A DNA stretch of 64,000 nucleotides from Mytilisepta virgata. Lineage: Eukaryota > Mollusca > Bivalvia > Mytilida > Mytilidae. Positions 24,689 to 34,625 of this stretch are shown piece after piece. The stretch's first letter is position 1. Each line of letters begins with the position of its first letter. The DNA lies in assembly GCA_028015205.1 (NCBI GenBank), contig CM051516.1:61260230-61324229 (forward strand), given 5' to 3'. Position numbers and translations under genes: made by a program. Under the pieces are notes generated by a model. It saw nothing but the letters and a program-made list of their open reading frames with translations. It did no database searches and was not told the origin of the DNA.

Positions 24689-24821
24689 AGAAATAATTCA
24701 TGTGGGTTATAGTGTTGTAGTCATTTACACGTGGGCAGGGATTAATGTTTGAAAATACAAATATGAAGGTCCAGCCCATGTGTAAATGACCACAACTCTA
24801 TAACCCCAATGAATTATTTCT
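24689..24821. mobile_element. 133-bp foldback element at the minisatellite edge
   Basis: The left arm agaaataattcatgtgggtt..cacgtgggc pairs with the right arm gcccatgtgtaaatgaccac..gaattatttct over about 48 bp with few mismatches. It begins 3-4 bp after the last minisatellite unit. No ORF. Confidence 0.75.
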
Positions 24822-25003
24822 ATTCTAACAGGACAAATATGCTAATTTTGCTCATTGGAGTTGTTCGATATATATCTGATATATATTGGTTTGTGTGTCC
24901 CATTTCTCTTTCAATTTAATAATATGTTGCTATCTGTCTTTTTAAGACCTTATTTTGAATAAAATTATTTTCATAAGATAATGTAAAGTCAAATTAAACA
25001 AGA

Positions 25004-25766
25004 ACAAGAGTGGACACACTACATGTCTCGCCTGAGTATGCACACGGACACTGAATAATGATTATCTGATACCCAACAGTTCACTTAGGAAAATGCTTTA
25101 AAAGAAATTTAGGTCAAGGTCAAAAGGCAGGTGTCATACCGACATTTATCCACATAGAACTATCTATTGACCAAATATGTTGGGTCTAGGTATTCTAGTT
25201 TCTGGGTAATGGACTTAACCATGAAAATGTGATGCAGGTCACTCAAGCATGAAATTGTGGTCAAGGTCAAAAGGCAGGTGTTATACTGATATGTACCCAT
25301 CAAGAACTATCTATTGACCAAATACGATGGGTCTAGGTATTACAATTTCTGAGATATGGACTTAACCATGAAAAAGTGACAGTCACTTGAGCATGAAATT
25401 GAGGTCAAGGTCGCAAGCCAGGTGTCAGACTGGAATGTTCCCACTGAGAACTATCTATAGACCAAATATGGTTGGCCTACGTATTACAGTTCCTGAGAAA
25501 TGGATTTAACCATGAAACTTGGACGCAGATTTTAAATTCATGTTTATGAAGTCCGTGAACCATGAAAATGAGGTCAGGGTCATAAGACAAGTATGCTGCG
25601 ACAAACCTTATATGATAAGCTACCTTGTGGACCATAAATTTTAATTGTAGGTATTACTTGTGCAAAGTTATTAAAGTTTTAAAAAACTTTATGCCACCGT
25701 TGCTGGAGGTGGAAAGTAATATTTATATCTCGCCTTCGTGACTTTTCGTCGCAGGTGAGACAAAAA
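25004..25766 (-). repeat. Family B repeat, minus-strand copy
   Basis: The left edge aacaagagtggacacactac and the right edge acttttcgtcgcaggtgaga then caaaaa are the reverse complements of the family B ends at 4375 and 1319. Internal units near 140 bp carry ttaaccatgaaaatg and aattgtggtcaaggtc. This copy is not split by family A. Confidence 0.75.
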
Positions 25767-26103
25767 TTAATAAAACACATTTCACAGTCTTACGTGTACC
25801 AGTAATTATATTTGTCACCTTATTCAAAAATCAAGATAGCACGGCCTACGTAAACAATTGTGGTTGTATAGCATGATTTCTTTGTATAGGTAAACAATTT
25901 TTTGTGGAAAAGATACTAATTATTGTTAAAGCTGACACATATCGCATTTACATAAAGGCCTCTATATGGATGTGCTAAAAGTGGATATACAGGGTAATAT
26001 ATCGTTTGACATTATATAGGATGTCATATCAGAACAGGGGATCAAAAACATACTTCAGTAACCACTGTTAATTAATGTTTATTATAATATTCTACGGTCC
26101 TAC

Positions 26104-26184
26104 CTTGCACTGTCTAGATGTCTGTGACATAAACTGTAACACAGTACTGAAGGCATCATCTACACTGGTATATGATGGAGAATC
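26104..26184 (-). CDS. AKIP1: AKIP1 homologue, internal exon
   Basis: An 81-nt phase-0 exon between acceptor tgtactccag and donor gtagga, on the minus strand. It encodes DSPSYTSVDDAFSTVLQFMS then QTSRQCK. The run FSTVLQFMSQTSRQC parallels the remembered AKIP1 stretch FRTMAEFMDYTSSQC and leads straight into KYY of the next exon. This collinear match over two exons is the best evidence for the AKIP1 call. Confidence 0.78.
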
Positions 26185-26374
26185 CTGGAGTACATATAAA
26201 GACAAGTATTTTACACAACTTGTCCATCATACATATGTGTACTGGGTAAATTATATTCTGTACTTCACCAAATATAAAGAAATAAGTCTCCTAAATGTAT
26301 ATATTTCTTACAGTAAAATAATTATATAATGTTACATGTAAAATGATGTATACTGCATGGGAATAAGTCATTTT

Positions 26375-26670
26375 TATTGGATGATGGATGAACTGTTGTT
26401 TAACGTCCAGTGGCAGCCAGCTGCATTTCAGGACGAGAACATGTTGATACGATAATGAATATGATCCTTGCTTTGTACTAGACCGACACACTGAGCCAGA
26501 TTTTTAATGTGCTAGCTCACGAGGGAACCGTCCACAGGAAGACATATCACCCCACTATGACCCATTATACTGACTCTGAGCCAACCAGCAGATCTTTGCT
26601 CTTATTCCTAGATGACACGTGCTTGGCAGGGAAGCAGCAAATACCAATTTTCCCATACTACAGCCTTGTG
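26375..26670 (+). repeat. Dispersed SINE-like repeat (TTTAACGTCCAGTGGC)
   Basis: It contains gttgtttaacgtccagtggc, caggacgagaacatg, aaccgtccacaggaagacat and ggcagggaagcagcaaatac, tokens I remember from a very common bivalve non-autonomous element. The ORF at 26509-26805 is read from it and is rejected as a gene. Confidence 0.55.
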
Positions 26671-26762
26671 GATGAATTACTAATTGTAAGTATATCATCA
26701 GGGATTTCTACAGTGTTCAAAGTAGCAGTATCAGAGTTCATACACATTTTTTACCACAAAAT

Positions 26763-26963
26763 TCAAGGACATTTCAAGGACTTTAAAGGACCAGAAATCA
26801 ACTGATATGGACATATTTCACACTTTGCTTTGTTCACAGATATAACACTTCTCTTCAGCCATGCCTTATTCTGTGGCTTTTCTAGCCATACGTCCGAGAA
26901 TTTACATTTCCCAGGCATGTCATCAACGTTCTTTGGAACTACTTTCAGTTTCGGTTTGCTCAC
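26763..26963 (-). pseudogene. BED-finger-like fragment, probably from a hAT-type transposase
   Basis: The minus-strand frame reads KCKFSDVWLEKPQNKAWLKR then SVISVNKAKCEIC. The spacing F.D.WL..P....WL and K.KCEIC resembles the zinc-finger N terminus of hAT-like and ZMYM/BED proteins. The rest of a transposase is absent. Flanking repeats of caaggacatttcaaggac and caaggagttacaaggacc suggest the edges of a deleted element covering about 26765-27400. Confidence 0.4.
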
Positions 26964-27843
26964 TGTGACTAAAATTCATCGGCAAAATACATTTAATCAT
27001 GTAAATGAAAGATGTTTTATTAGTAAGTTAATTTAAGTTACCAGAAAATCAATCTGGATCGTTTAATTACTAAAATTTTTACGCAAAGTCAGATTTATTT
27101 CTTGACCGCATCACAGAAATTACTATGCACTGGTTTCACAGAAAAGTAGCTATTTTTAGAAAATACACGAAACCTATATAAAATATCGATAAACGCGAGA
27201 CCGAGTGATCTGAAAACGAATTAAAAACATTTTTATGACAGAAAATTTAACCAACTTTTTTGATTCTTCAAAAACACAGTTTTTCAAGGAGTTACAAGGA
27301 CCTCCTTTGAATTTCAAGTACTTTCAAGGCCTTAATTTCCAATTTTCAATTTCAAGTACTTTCCAAGTTTTCAAGCACCCGTGCGAACCCTGCAGTATAT
27401 GGATATCAAAGTAGGCCGCTGTTTTCTATCAATTGTTCCATTATTTGCATACAAACATTACAAAAATTCCACAAAAGTAGGTTGCTCAAACTTAACAGTA
27501 AGGGGAGAAAACAGCTGCCTACTGCCTTTAAATGAAACCCCTGATATCACATGTATCATGCAAAGACAAAACATACCAATATTCTGAAATAATCTGAACA
27601 AATTTTAACTGCGAATTTCAAAATTTGATTAGAAAAACAAAATACTTTTGGAGCAATTTTATTGGGTTGTTAAAGCATTGACTGTGTGTAAATTTTAGTA
27701 CGAAGCATTTCTGCAGATAGAAAAAATATGTCAACAAAAAGTAGGCAGGCAGGAAGATTTTTATTTTGTATTTTTTAAGCTAGAAACAAGCCTGTAAACA
27801 GCAAGAAATAGGAATTTAACAAAATATTTCTACTAAAACTTAC

Positions 27844-27981
27844 TTCAATTCTAGGACAACTGTTGATTGGTTTAAATTCTGGCCATTCTACCTTCCTAGC
27901 AGCTGCCCTCTGGTAAACATTCTGACCAACAATACCTGTTCTGTGTAATGTGTTTTGAGCCCATTCGTTGTCAAAATGGTC
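27844..27981 (-). CDS. AKIP1: AKIP1 homologue, upstream coding exon
   Basis: A 138-nt phase-0 exon between acceptor tgtattgcag (ending at 27982) and donor gtaagt (27838-27843). It encodes DHFDNEWAQNTLHRTGIVGQ, NVYQRAAARKVEWPEFKPIN and SCPRIE. The segment LHRTGIVGQNVYQRAAARKV then EW aligns with remembered AKIP1 LQRSARLALEVLERAKRRAV then DW. No in-frame ATG exists in the exon, so the initiator is in an upstream exon not identified. The four exons join to 151 codons without a stop. Confidence 0.75.
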
Positions 27982-28449
27982 CTGCAATACAGTATTATGT
28001 ATGTCAAAGTGGTGTCTTAAAATTCAACCTAGAAAATTTTATAAACGCTTGGGTTTAAACAAATATTTATTAGTATGACTACACTTCTGTTTAAGAATAT
28101 TGCTGTTTTTTCTGCAGGTCTGTTTTACGGCTTAAAATCTTCATAGTTTTTGTTAGTTTGAATTAAAATCTTAGTATAGAGTTCTTCTATATTGTTTGTG
28201 GACGATCAATATGCAAATAATTCTGATTCGGGTCTGAGGATCCTGAACAAATCTAATTATTATACATGTATTTAGCATTTAGCTTGTACATTTGTACTCC
28301 TGTATAAATTTGATAGTAATTTGTTCAAGAATTATCACTACAGTGTAAAGATGTCATATAAGCTTAAGAGTTATTTTGTTTTTTATGCGTGGGTTCAAAC
28401 AAGCATCCATAAGGTTTTAGTAATATACATGTGATTTGCTGAGTGTACA

Positions 28450-28590
28450 AATCAGACCTGATTTTCAAAAAACCAGGATATTAAAGAGCCGAAATGATAC
28501 TTTGGCGGCCATTTGACTTTGTATAATAAATGAACCATAATGGGCAAATCTGGAATACAGCTTCACAACAGAAAAAAATCAGGTCTGATA
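28450..28590. mobile_element. Short MITE related to 8808-9000
   Basis: The ends aatcagacctgatttt and aaaaatcaggtctgat are inverted. The interior shares ggcggccattt..actttgtataataaa with the longer copy at 8808-9000. Confidence 0.65.
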
Positions 28591-28784
28591 AATATGTTAA
28601 ACTTAAAAAAATTTGCTTTTCAACTTAAATATCCTTCTGTTTTGGGGGAATGTACTAGGCACCCATGTGCATGTATAGTTCTTATCAGGAGAACATAAAA
28701 TGAGGCAAAATCTGTCAAATTGACAGCAAACTGGGTTTTCTCAAATATTTGTTGTTGAAACATATGCATTTGTAAGGTGTTAAT

Positions 28785-29250
28785 CTGGTCTATAACTGTT
28801 TAGGTAGTTTACTGTTCCCTTGTTTGTTTTTGGCTTTCCAAACTTTTGGTCTCCAGAGTACCTGAAGAAACATGTGTTGTACATTACGTTTATAATATAC
28901 AGTTGTTTTACTGATAAAATGGTCACTATTGAACTTGACCAGCATTTTATCATTGGGAACAACATATTATGATTTGAATAGCATTGCTTGATCAGTTCAT
29001 CTGATATTGCACGGAAACGACAAAAAGTGCCATTTTCCAATTAATCAAGGACCGTAACTCCAGAGCGGTAAAATTGAAAATGGTCAATATTGAAGTTGAC
29101 ATCCATTTTATCATCAGGAACAACATATTATAATTTGAAAAGCTTTGGTTGAAGGGTTCATCAGTTATTGCATGGAAACTGTTGGCAGCCGCCCTGTACT
29201 TCACCAAATTCATCGCCAGATTGTTCAGTTGGAAAACCCGGTTAAAAACT
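28785..29250 (-). repeat. Dispersed repeat with two internal units
   Basis: ggaacaacatattat plus gatttgaa recurs at about 28957 and 29118 (second copy taatttgaa), and attttatcat precedes both. It ends ggaaaacccggtt. This accounts for the overlapping ORFs at 28780-29213. Confidence 0.5.
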
Positions 29251-30479
29251 TATAGAATATCCAGACTCCACTACTAGATATCCTGGAAGAGTCTCAGATT
29301 ATTATCTCTTGGACAAGTATTTAGTTAAACTTTACTTGATGCAAAGAATAAGAGTTGTTGCCCTTTGAAAAAATTTTCCAGTGACTTCTCTTCCCTATCA
29401 ACTTGTTTGATAACTTGAATCGCAATTTCACATTCTAGATTAGTCCCTTAGTCTTAGCATCTAGATAACTAAAAGGAAATATTGGACAATAAAATGTAGC
29501 ACAAAGTAACATGCGACATAGATTTGCCAATTTGGTCTATTGGCCCGTACTGCCGTGCGACTTGTTCTTGCCTCCTCAACTTATGTACGCCAAAGAATTC
29601 GAATATGCATGTGACATCATAAAATGGCTATACGGTGGATGCAAGTGTGTACTTATTTCGTATCACCATCAGAAACTCGCTTGCCTCCCCTCCCCCCTTT
29701 TTCGTAAAGGGCCCATCTGGAAAAGTCGTCAGCCTTTCAAAACTTCAAGACGTTTCTGTTTGCTTTTTCTCAGATATATATCCTTCCGACAATATATATC
29801 GAGACGTCTATAGTATAATTTGTTCATTCAATATCTATCTTTTAATAATACCATCTGCTTTGGCATGTTTTTCTTTTCAAATTTACCGGAACACCGAAAT
29901 TAAACATGCGCAATTACTAAGTATGTTTGGCGGCAAATTGCGGATGGGGAAAATATATTTAGGGGGTAGAAAAGAAATCAATGAAAATCGTTCACTTCCG
30001 ACCGTAAAATATTAATGTGTGATGTCAGGCCGACCCTGTCTTGGGAGGAAGATCCCTGATATGCTCCGCGAATTTTCAAATGTCTGCTCTTTTATATTTT
30101 ATTATGATTATTCCAGTTTCTAAATTTTGGGAATATAGATAAAACTGAATTGTTTTAATTGTTTGTATGCCGTAACCCATTAATTTCAGATTTTAGTTTA
30201 TCTTGATAAAATTCTTTTAGTTCATCTTTTACTACAAATTTTCCTCTTATAATCCTTCATAAATTCGTTGTAACCCTACTTCGTCTAGTAGTATTCAAAG
30301 TAAACATGGTAAATCGAAAAAACTGTTGATTATTCTCGTGTCAATGAAACAATTAACTTAATTTAAGATAAATAAATATAATTGACGTTTTGATCTGTGA
30401 AACTTATGCGTAAGCGTAACTTTGACGGATATATAATATTTCCCAATTAGCGTATCTTTACTGTTAAAGCATAGATGAC
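29251..30479. other. Non-coding stretch, possible AKIP1 upstream region
   Basis: 29500-30015 is less AT-rich and carries tgacatca, a CRE-like site, at about 29612. It might include the AKIP1 promoter and first exon, but no start codon joining in phase to 27981 could be shown. ORFs here match nothing recognised. Confidence 0.3.
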
Positions 30480-30793
30480 GCCTAACAATACGCACCTTAT
30501 CTGGGGCGCTGGATGGAATAAGGAAACTCAAACAGCTAGAGACCCTTCCACCAAATTTCAGATCACTTTGCTCAGCGGTTTCAGAGGAGAATATGAAAAA
30601 AACCATTACCAATATGAAACTAGTACAATTGGTAATTGCCGTCATGTGAGTTGTCCGACCTGCAAGAAAAGAAATTTCAGAGAGACCCTTCCATAAATGC
30701 TACACACCAAGTTTCAAAAAGAGAACTTAAGATACAACGACGACAAAGACGCGGAGGTCTAGTGATGACAATAGCACACATGGTCCTTTTGAC
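30480..30793 (-). repeat. Family A repeat, truncated minus copy
   Basis: Units gacccttccaccaaatttca and agcggtttcagaggagaata match the interior of the neighbouring copy. It ends ctagtgatgacaatagcaca then catggtccttttgaccag, the 5' end of family A in reverse. Confidence 0.55.
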
Positions 30794-30794
30794 C

Positions 30795-31653
30795 AGTAGA
30801 ACTAACAAGAGACTCAAGAGAATTGAGCCTGTATAGCTCAACTGACAGTCCCACAATCAATCCATTTTATTTAAAGTGAAAATTGTAATGGACCGTCCAT
30901 AGATGTTTCATACCAAGTATCAGTTAATTTGGCTATATGGTTTCAGAGGAGGAGATTTTTTAAATTTTGACCAATCAAAAATAAGAATTGATCATAACTG
31001 CCATATTAGCTGTCCGTCCGGGACGAAATATGCAAACTTTATAAAGGTTCTTCCACAGATGCTTCATACCAAGTTACAGCTCATTTGGCTTTGCGGTTTC
31101 AGAATTTTTTTGTTGAAATTTTTACCAATCAGAAATAAGATCACGTCATGGCGGCCATGTAAGTTCTTTGACCGGTACAAAATATGCAAAATGTATAAAG
31201 GTCCTTCCATGGATGCTTCATACCAAGTTTAAGCTCATTTTGCTTAGTGGTTTCAGAGGAGAAGATTTTTAAAATTTGTCCAATCAGACATAAGAATTCA
31301 TCATGGCGGCATATTAGTTTTCCGACCGGAACGAAATATGCAAACTTTATAAAGGTCCTTCGTAGATGCTTCATACCAAGTTACAGTTCAGTTGGCTTTG
31401 CGATTTCAGAGGAGAAGATTTTGGAAATTTTGACCAATCAGAAATAAGAATTCACCATGGCGGGCATATTAGTTGTCCGACCGGAACGAAATGTGCAAAC
31501 TTTATAAAGGTCCTTCCATAGATGCTTCACACCAAGTTTCAGTTCATTTGGTCTACGGGTTTCAGAGGAGAAGATCAAAATGTAAAAGTTTACAGACGGA
31601 AGGACGCCAAGTGATGACAAAAGCTCACATGGCCCTTTGGTGCAGGTGAGCTA
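30795..31653 (-). repeat. Family A repeat, minus copy with internal tandem units
   Basis: The left end agagaattgagcctgtatag then ctcaactg is the reversed 3' end. The right end agctcacatggccctttggt then gcaggtgagct is the reversed 5' end with its short inverted repeat. Units carrying cttcataccaagttacagct and gcggtttcaga repeat every 150-170 bp. ORFs 30903-31620 are read from it. Confidence 0.7.
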
Positions 31654-32912
31654 AAAATGAGTTTTAATTATTTTTGTTGATAGTGAAATTATTTCTCAGA
31701 TCCTCACAACTTGGATCAGGAGTTAGTTGGTTAGACAGCGTGACAATTGGGACTCATGGGACAAAATACTATGAATTATTTGACCACAAGGCCGCAAGCG
31801 GAACATCTGGTATTCTGCAATATGACTCGTATTGTTGATTAAATTGAGACTATATTCATATTGTATATCTCGGAAGAAATTGTCAAGAATAATTTTTTCC
31901 TTTACAATTCAAGAATAGTGTTTTCTTTTTCTGACTCTAATTAAAACAATAAATATTTAGAAATAAGGATTATCTTCATCAAGCATAGCTTTCAAGTCCT
32001 TGATGATTTGGGATCTAATGCTTCAGTTTAGGCTTCTTACCTATTTTTGCCGCTGCTGGTAGAATCCACGTCCCCAAAGGTATCCCCAGCTCAGTTGCTA
32101 GTATTTCGATACTAACCCAAAAATTGATACTTAAAATCTACTGTTACAAAATTATAGAATTGTGAAAACTATTGAGTATATCCCTCAAGCATAGTTCTGT
32201 CCTTATATGGTCATTTTGGTATTTTTGAATTTGGTCTTCAACGTTTTGGATTTCCAGCTCCAACGGATACAAATGTTTTTAACATTTGAGGCCTTGAGCA
32301 CAACTGGTGAGTCATAAATCGACGAAATGTGCACATCTTGTGCATCAAAATTAGCATCAAAGAATTTTATTTCCAAATGTGCTCATTAAGTTTATTGTCG
32401 TCTATGTTTCATGCAATGTATACGAGGAAGTTTATAATTGGAACTTTGATTAATGGGTAAAAATTGAAACTTTCAAGTTAAAATAAATGCTTGAAATCTC
32501 CAGTATTTTTTAATTCATGTGAATTACTCAGTTTTATTTATAATTATAATTGTACTCTAATACCTATACAAGCTTTTCCCTATACGCGATCATATAAGGC
32601 ATATTCAAAGCTTACATTTTCATCAGTAGATATTACTTTATCATGTGTATGTCGTACAAAGCTACATATACATAAAACTACATTGAAAATAAATTGTATG
32701 GATGACGGGTTATATTGATTAACTTAATTACAATTCTCGGTTCAAAAGTGCATGTCGCGTACTCAGGTTAAAATAACATTTGTCTTAATGTAGATAATAA
32801 TTTGAAATAATTATCTAATATGATATCGTATGAACTTTACACTTCTCATCAACATATATTATTACATCTATATTTGTATGGGATTGCTAATGAATTAATT
32901 GACTTTTTAAAA
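31654..32912. other. Upstream region of the membrane-protein gene, with a family D repeat
   Basis: 31980-32400 is repeat family D (ggtcattttggtatttttga, ccttgagcacaactggtgag, aaatcgacgaaatgtgcaca). Other copies: 49495-49680 (minus), 50920-51260 and 63890-64000. The rest is AT-rich and should include promoter and 5' UTR, with no motif I can defend. Confidence 0.45.
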
Positions 32913-33689
32913 ATGCAGTGCAAGTTGTTTGTTATGTTGTGTTTACAAGCCTTGGTAACAAATTGTAGTAATTCCATTCAGGAAGATATCAAAGCTGATG
33001 GCGGTGTTGACTGTATCGCGACGAATATAGTCTTAGATTCTGTGTCTAATAAAGACAATTTTGGAATTAGGCATGAAAAAATCGAAAGGGCCGAATTAGT
33101 GATAATATCTAAAAAATGTAGCAGTTTTTCTAGTGACACAATTTCCGTAAAACTAAGCCGACATATTGTGCAGCATAGCAGATTTTATCGTTTAGTCAAA
33201 AACAAAATCGTAGCGTTTTTGACATGTGACAATCAGAGAAGTTACAATACATATTCGAAATGCTTTTGCAATGTCAATAAAAGATCACGATTTGACAATT
33301 TTCTGTCACTTAAATGCTACTGTAACATGTGTAATTGTGAAAGTATAGAACAAATATTTCCACAAGGTGTTCTCACATTAGAATGCAAACTAAATAAAAC
33401 GGAATCAGTAAATATTTTTATACAACGCATTGAAGAAAACCCCGAAAGAAGAAAACGTGACACTGGTAATTCTGGTTCAACTTCACCTCAAACCAGAACT
33501 GACACAGTTTCAACTGAAATTTCTAGTTCAGCTTCGCAGGGTACCAACATTAACTCCATTTCGACCCAGACACACAACCTGTCAACAGTGTCCGAGGTTT
33601 CCTTTGCAGCTCGAACTGATGTGGTCTCAATAAATACCGAGACAGTCGTAAAAACAACAAATGTCAATCATGGATCAGCTGCCTTTCAG
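32913..33689 (+). CDS. Large single-pass membrane protein, exon 1 (signal peptide and ectodomain)
   Basis: I chose ATG 32913 because it opens a typical signal peptide (MQCKLFVMLCLQALVTNC); the frame is open from an earlier ATG at 32820 that lacks this. Residues 34-158 hold ten cysteines, several paired as CxC or CxxC (KCFCN, KCYCNMCNC), suggesting a small disulfide-bonded domain. ERRKR at 178-182 is a furin-type site. Residues 183-259 are Ser/Thr-rich and mucin-like. The exon ends in phase 0 at AAFQ before gtatgt (33690). With 40515-43298 it gives 1186 residues. The family is not recognised. The order of parts points to a cell-surface receptor or adhesion protein that may be cut outside the membrane. 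Confidence 0.75.
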
Positions 33690-34625
33690 GTATGTGTCGA
33701 CGCTTCGTATTTATAAACAGTTAAATTGCTAGAAAAAAGTCAAAAGGACAGGCTAACAATTTTTGTCTGTTTTGAATGTAATACTAACTTAGCTAAGCTA
33801 TTGTAATATGGATTCAATGATATATATATATATAATAAGCGGAACCGTTAAGAAAAAACCCATATTTGTAAGGACGGAGCTATGCATCCCCAAGGGAATC
33901 ATCAGCCCAGTCGGCACTTTTTTTGGACTTTTCTTTTTTGTCTAGTCCATTTTGATTTTAACCTGGGATACTGTATATTTTGGGCTATTGCTTTATACCC
34001 ATCCAAACTTCTAATAATCTTAGTATATATGATAATTTATTTTATACCACGGTGCCATAAAATTTATCCTGTGTTTATCATACTTTATCGTTACATTAGC
34101 GGGGGAAATCCCAGAAATATCCCCTCAGTTATAACTTTACACTTTGCAAAATATCATGATATAAATCGATATACCCACAGGCTAACGACCCTCAGGGATA
34201 TATCCACGATGTTTTGTCAAGGCCTAACACACCCACTATAACAATCATATTGTGAATAAACAGTTAGAGTGTATATATAGTCAGTGCGTCTATTGTTGAT
34301 ATAATGATATGAACAGGTTTAGTATATATGACAGATTGTTATATCAACAATCATCCACCTTCCCATGCTGATAATGTATATATAATGTAGCAATGTCAGT
34401 AAACACTAGGGGCGCCACTGGGCGGAAACCAACTTTGAACTTTGAACTTTTTATTTCTCAAGACCCCAACTGGGGTATGTGAATACAAACAATATAACAT
34501 ATATACATAGAATAATGCATGGAGTGTCAAGTACAATACATGACAATAAATTTTAAAGTGTATGAATATAAGATAAAGTATGACATCTGAAATAAGTATG
34601 GAAGGCAAATCGAAATCAGTAATGC

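Noticed and set aside
28780..29213. Minus-strand ORFs as the missing AKIP1 first exon (MNLVKYRAAANSF)
   Set aside because: The two ORFs repeat each other because they lie in a dispersed repeat, and neither offers a donor in phase with 27981.
29511..30015. Overlapping plus-strand ORFs of 100 and 126 codons
   Set aside because: No recognisable domain. They overlap each other in different frames and may be a promoter-proximal, less AT-rich region.
33882..34241. 119-codon plus-strand ORF in the intron
   Set aside because: No motif, no splice partner, and AT-rich hydrophobic translation typical of chance frames.
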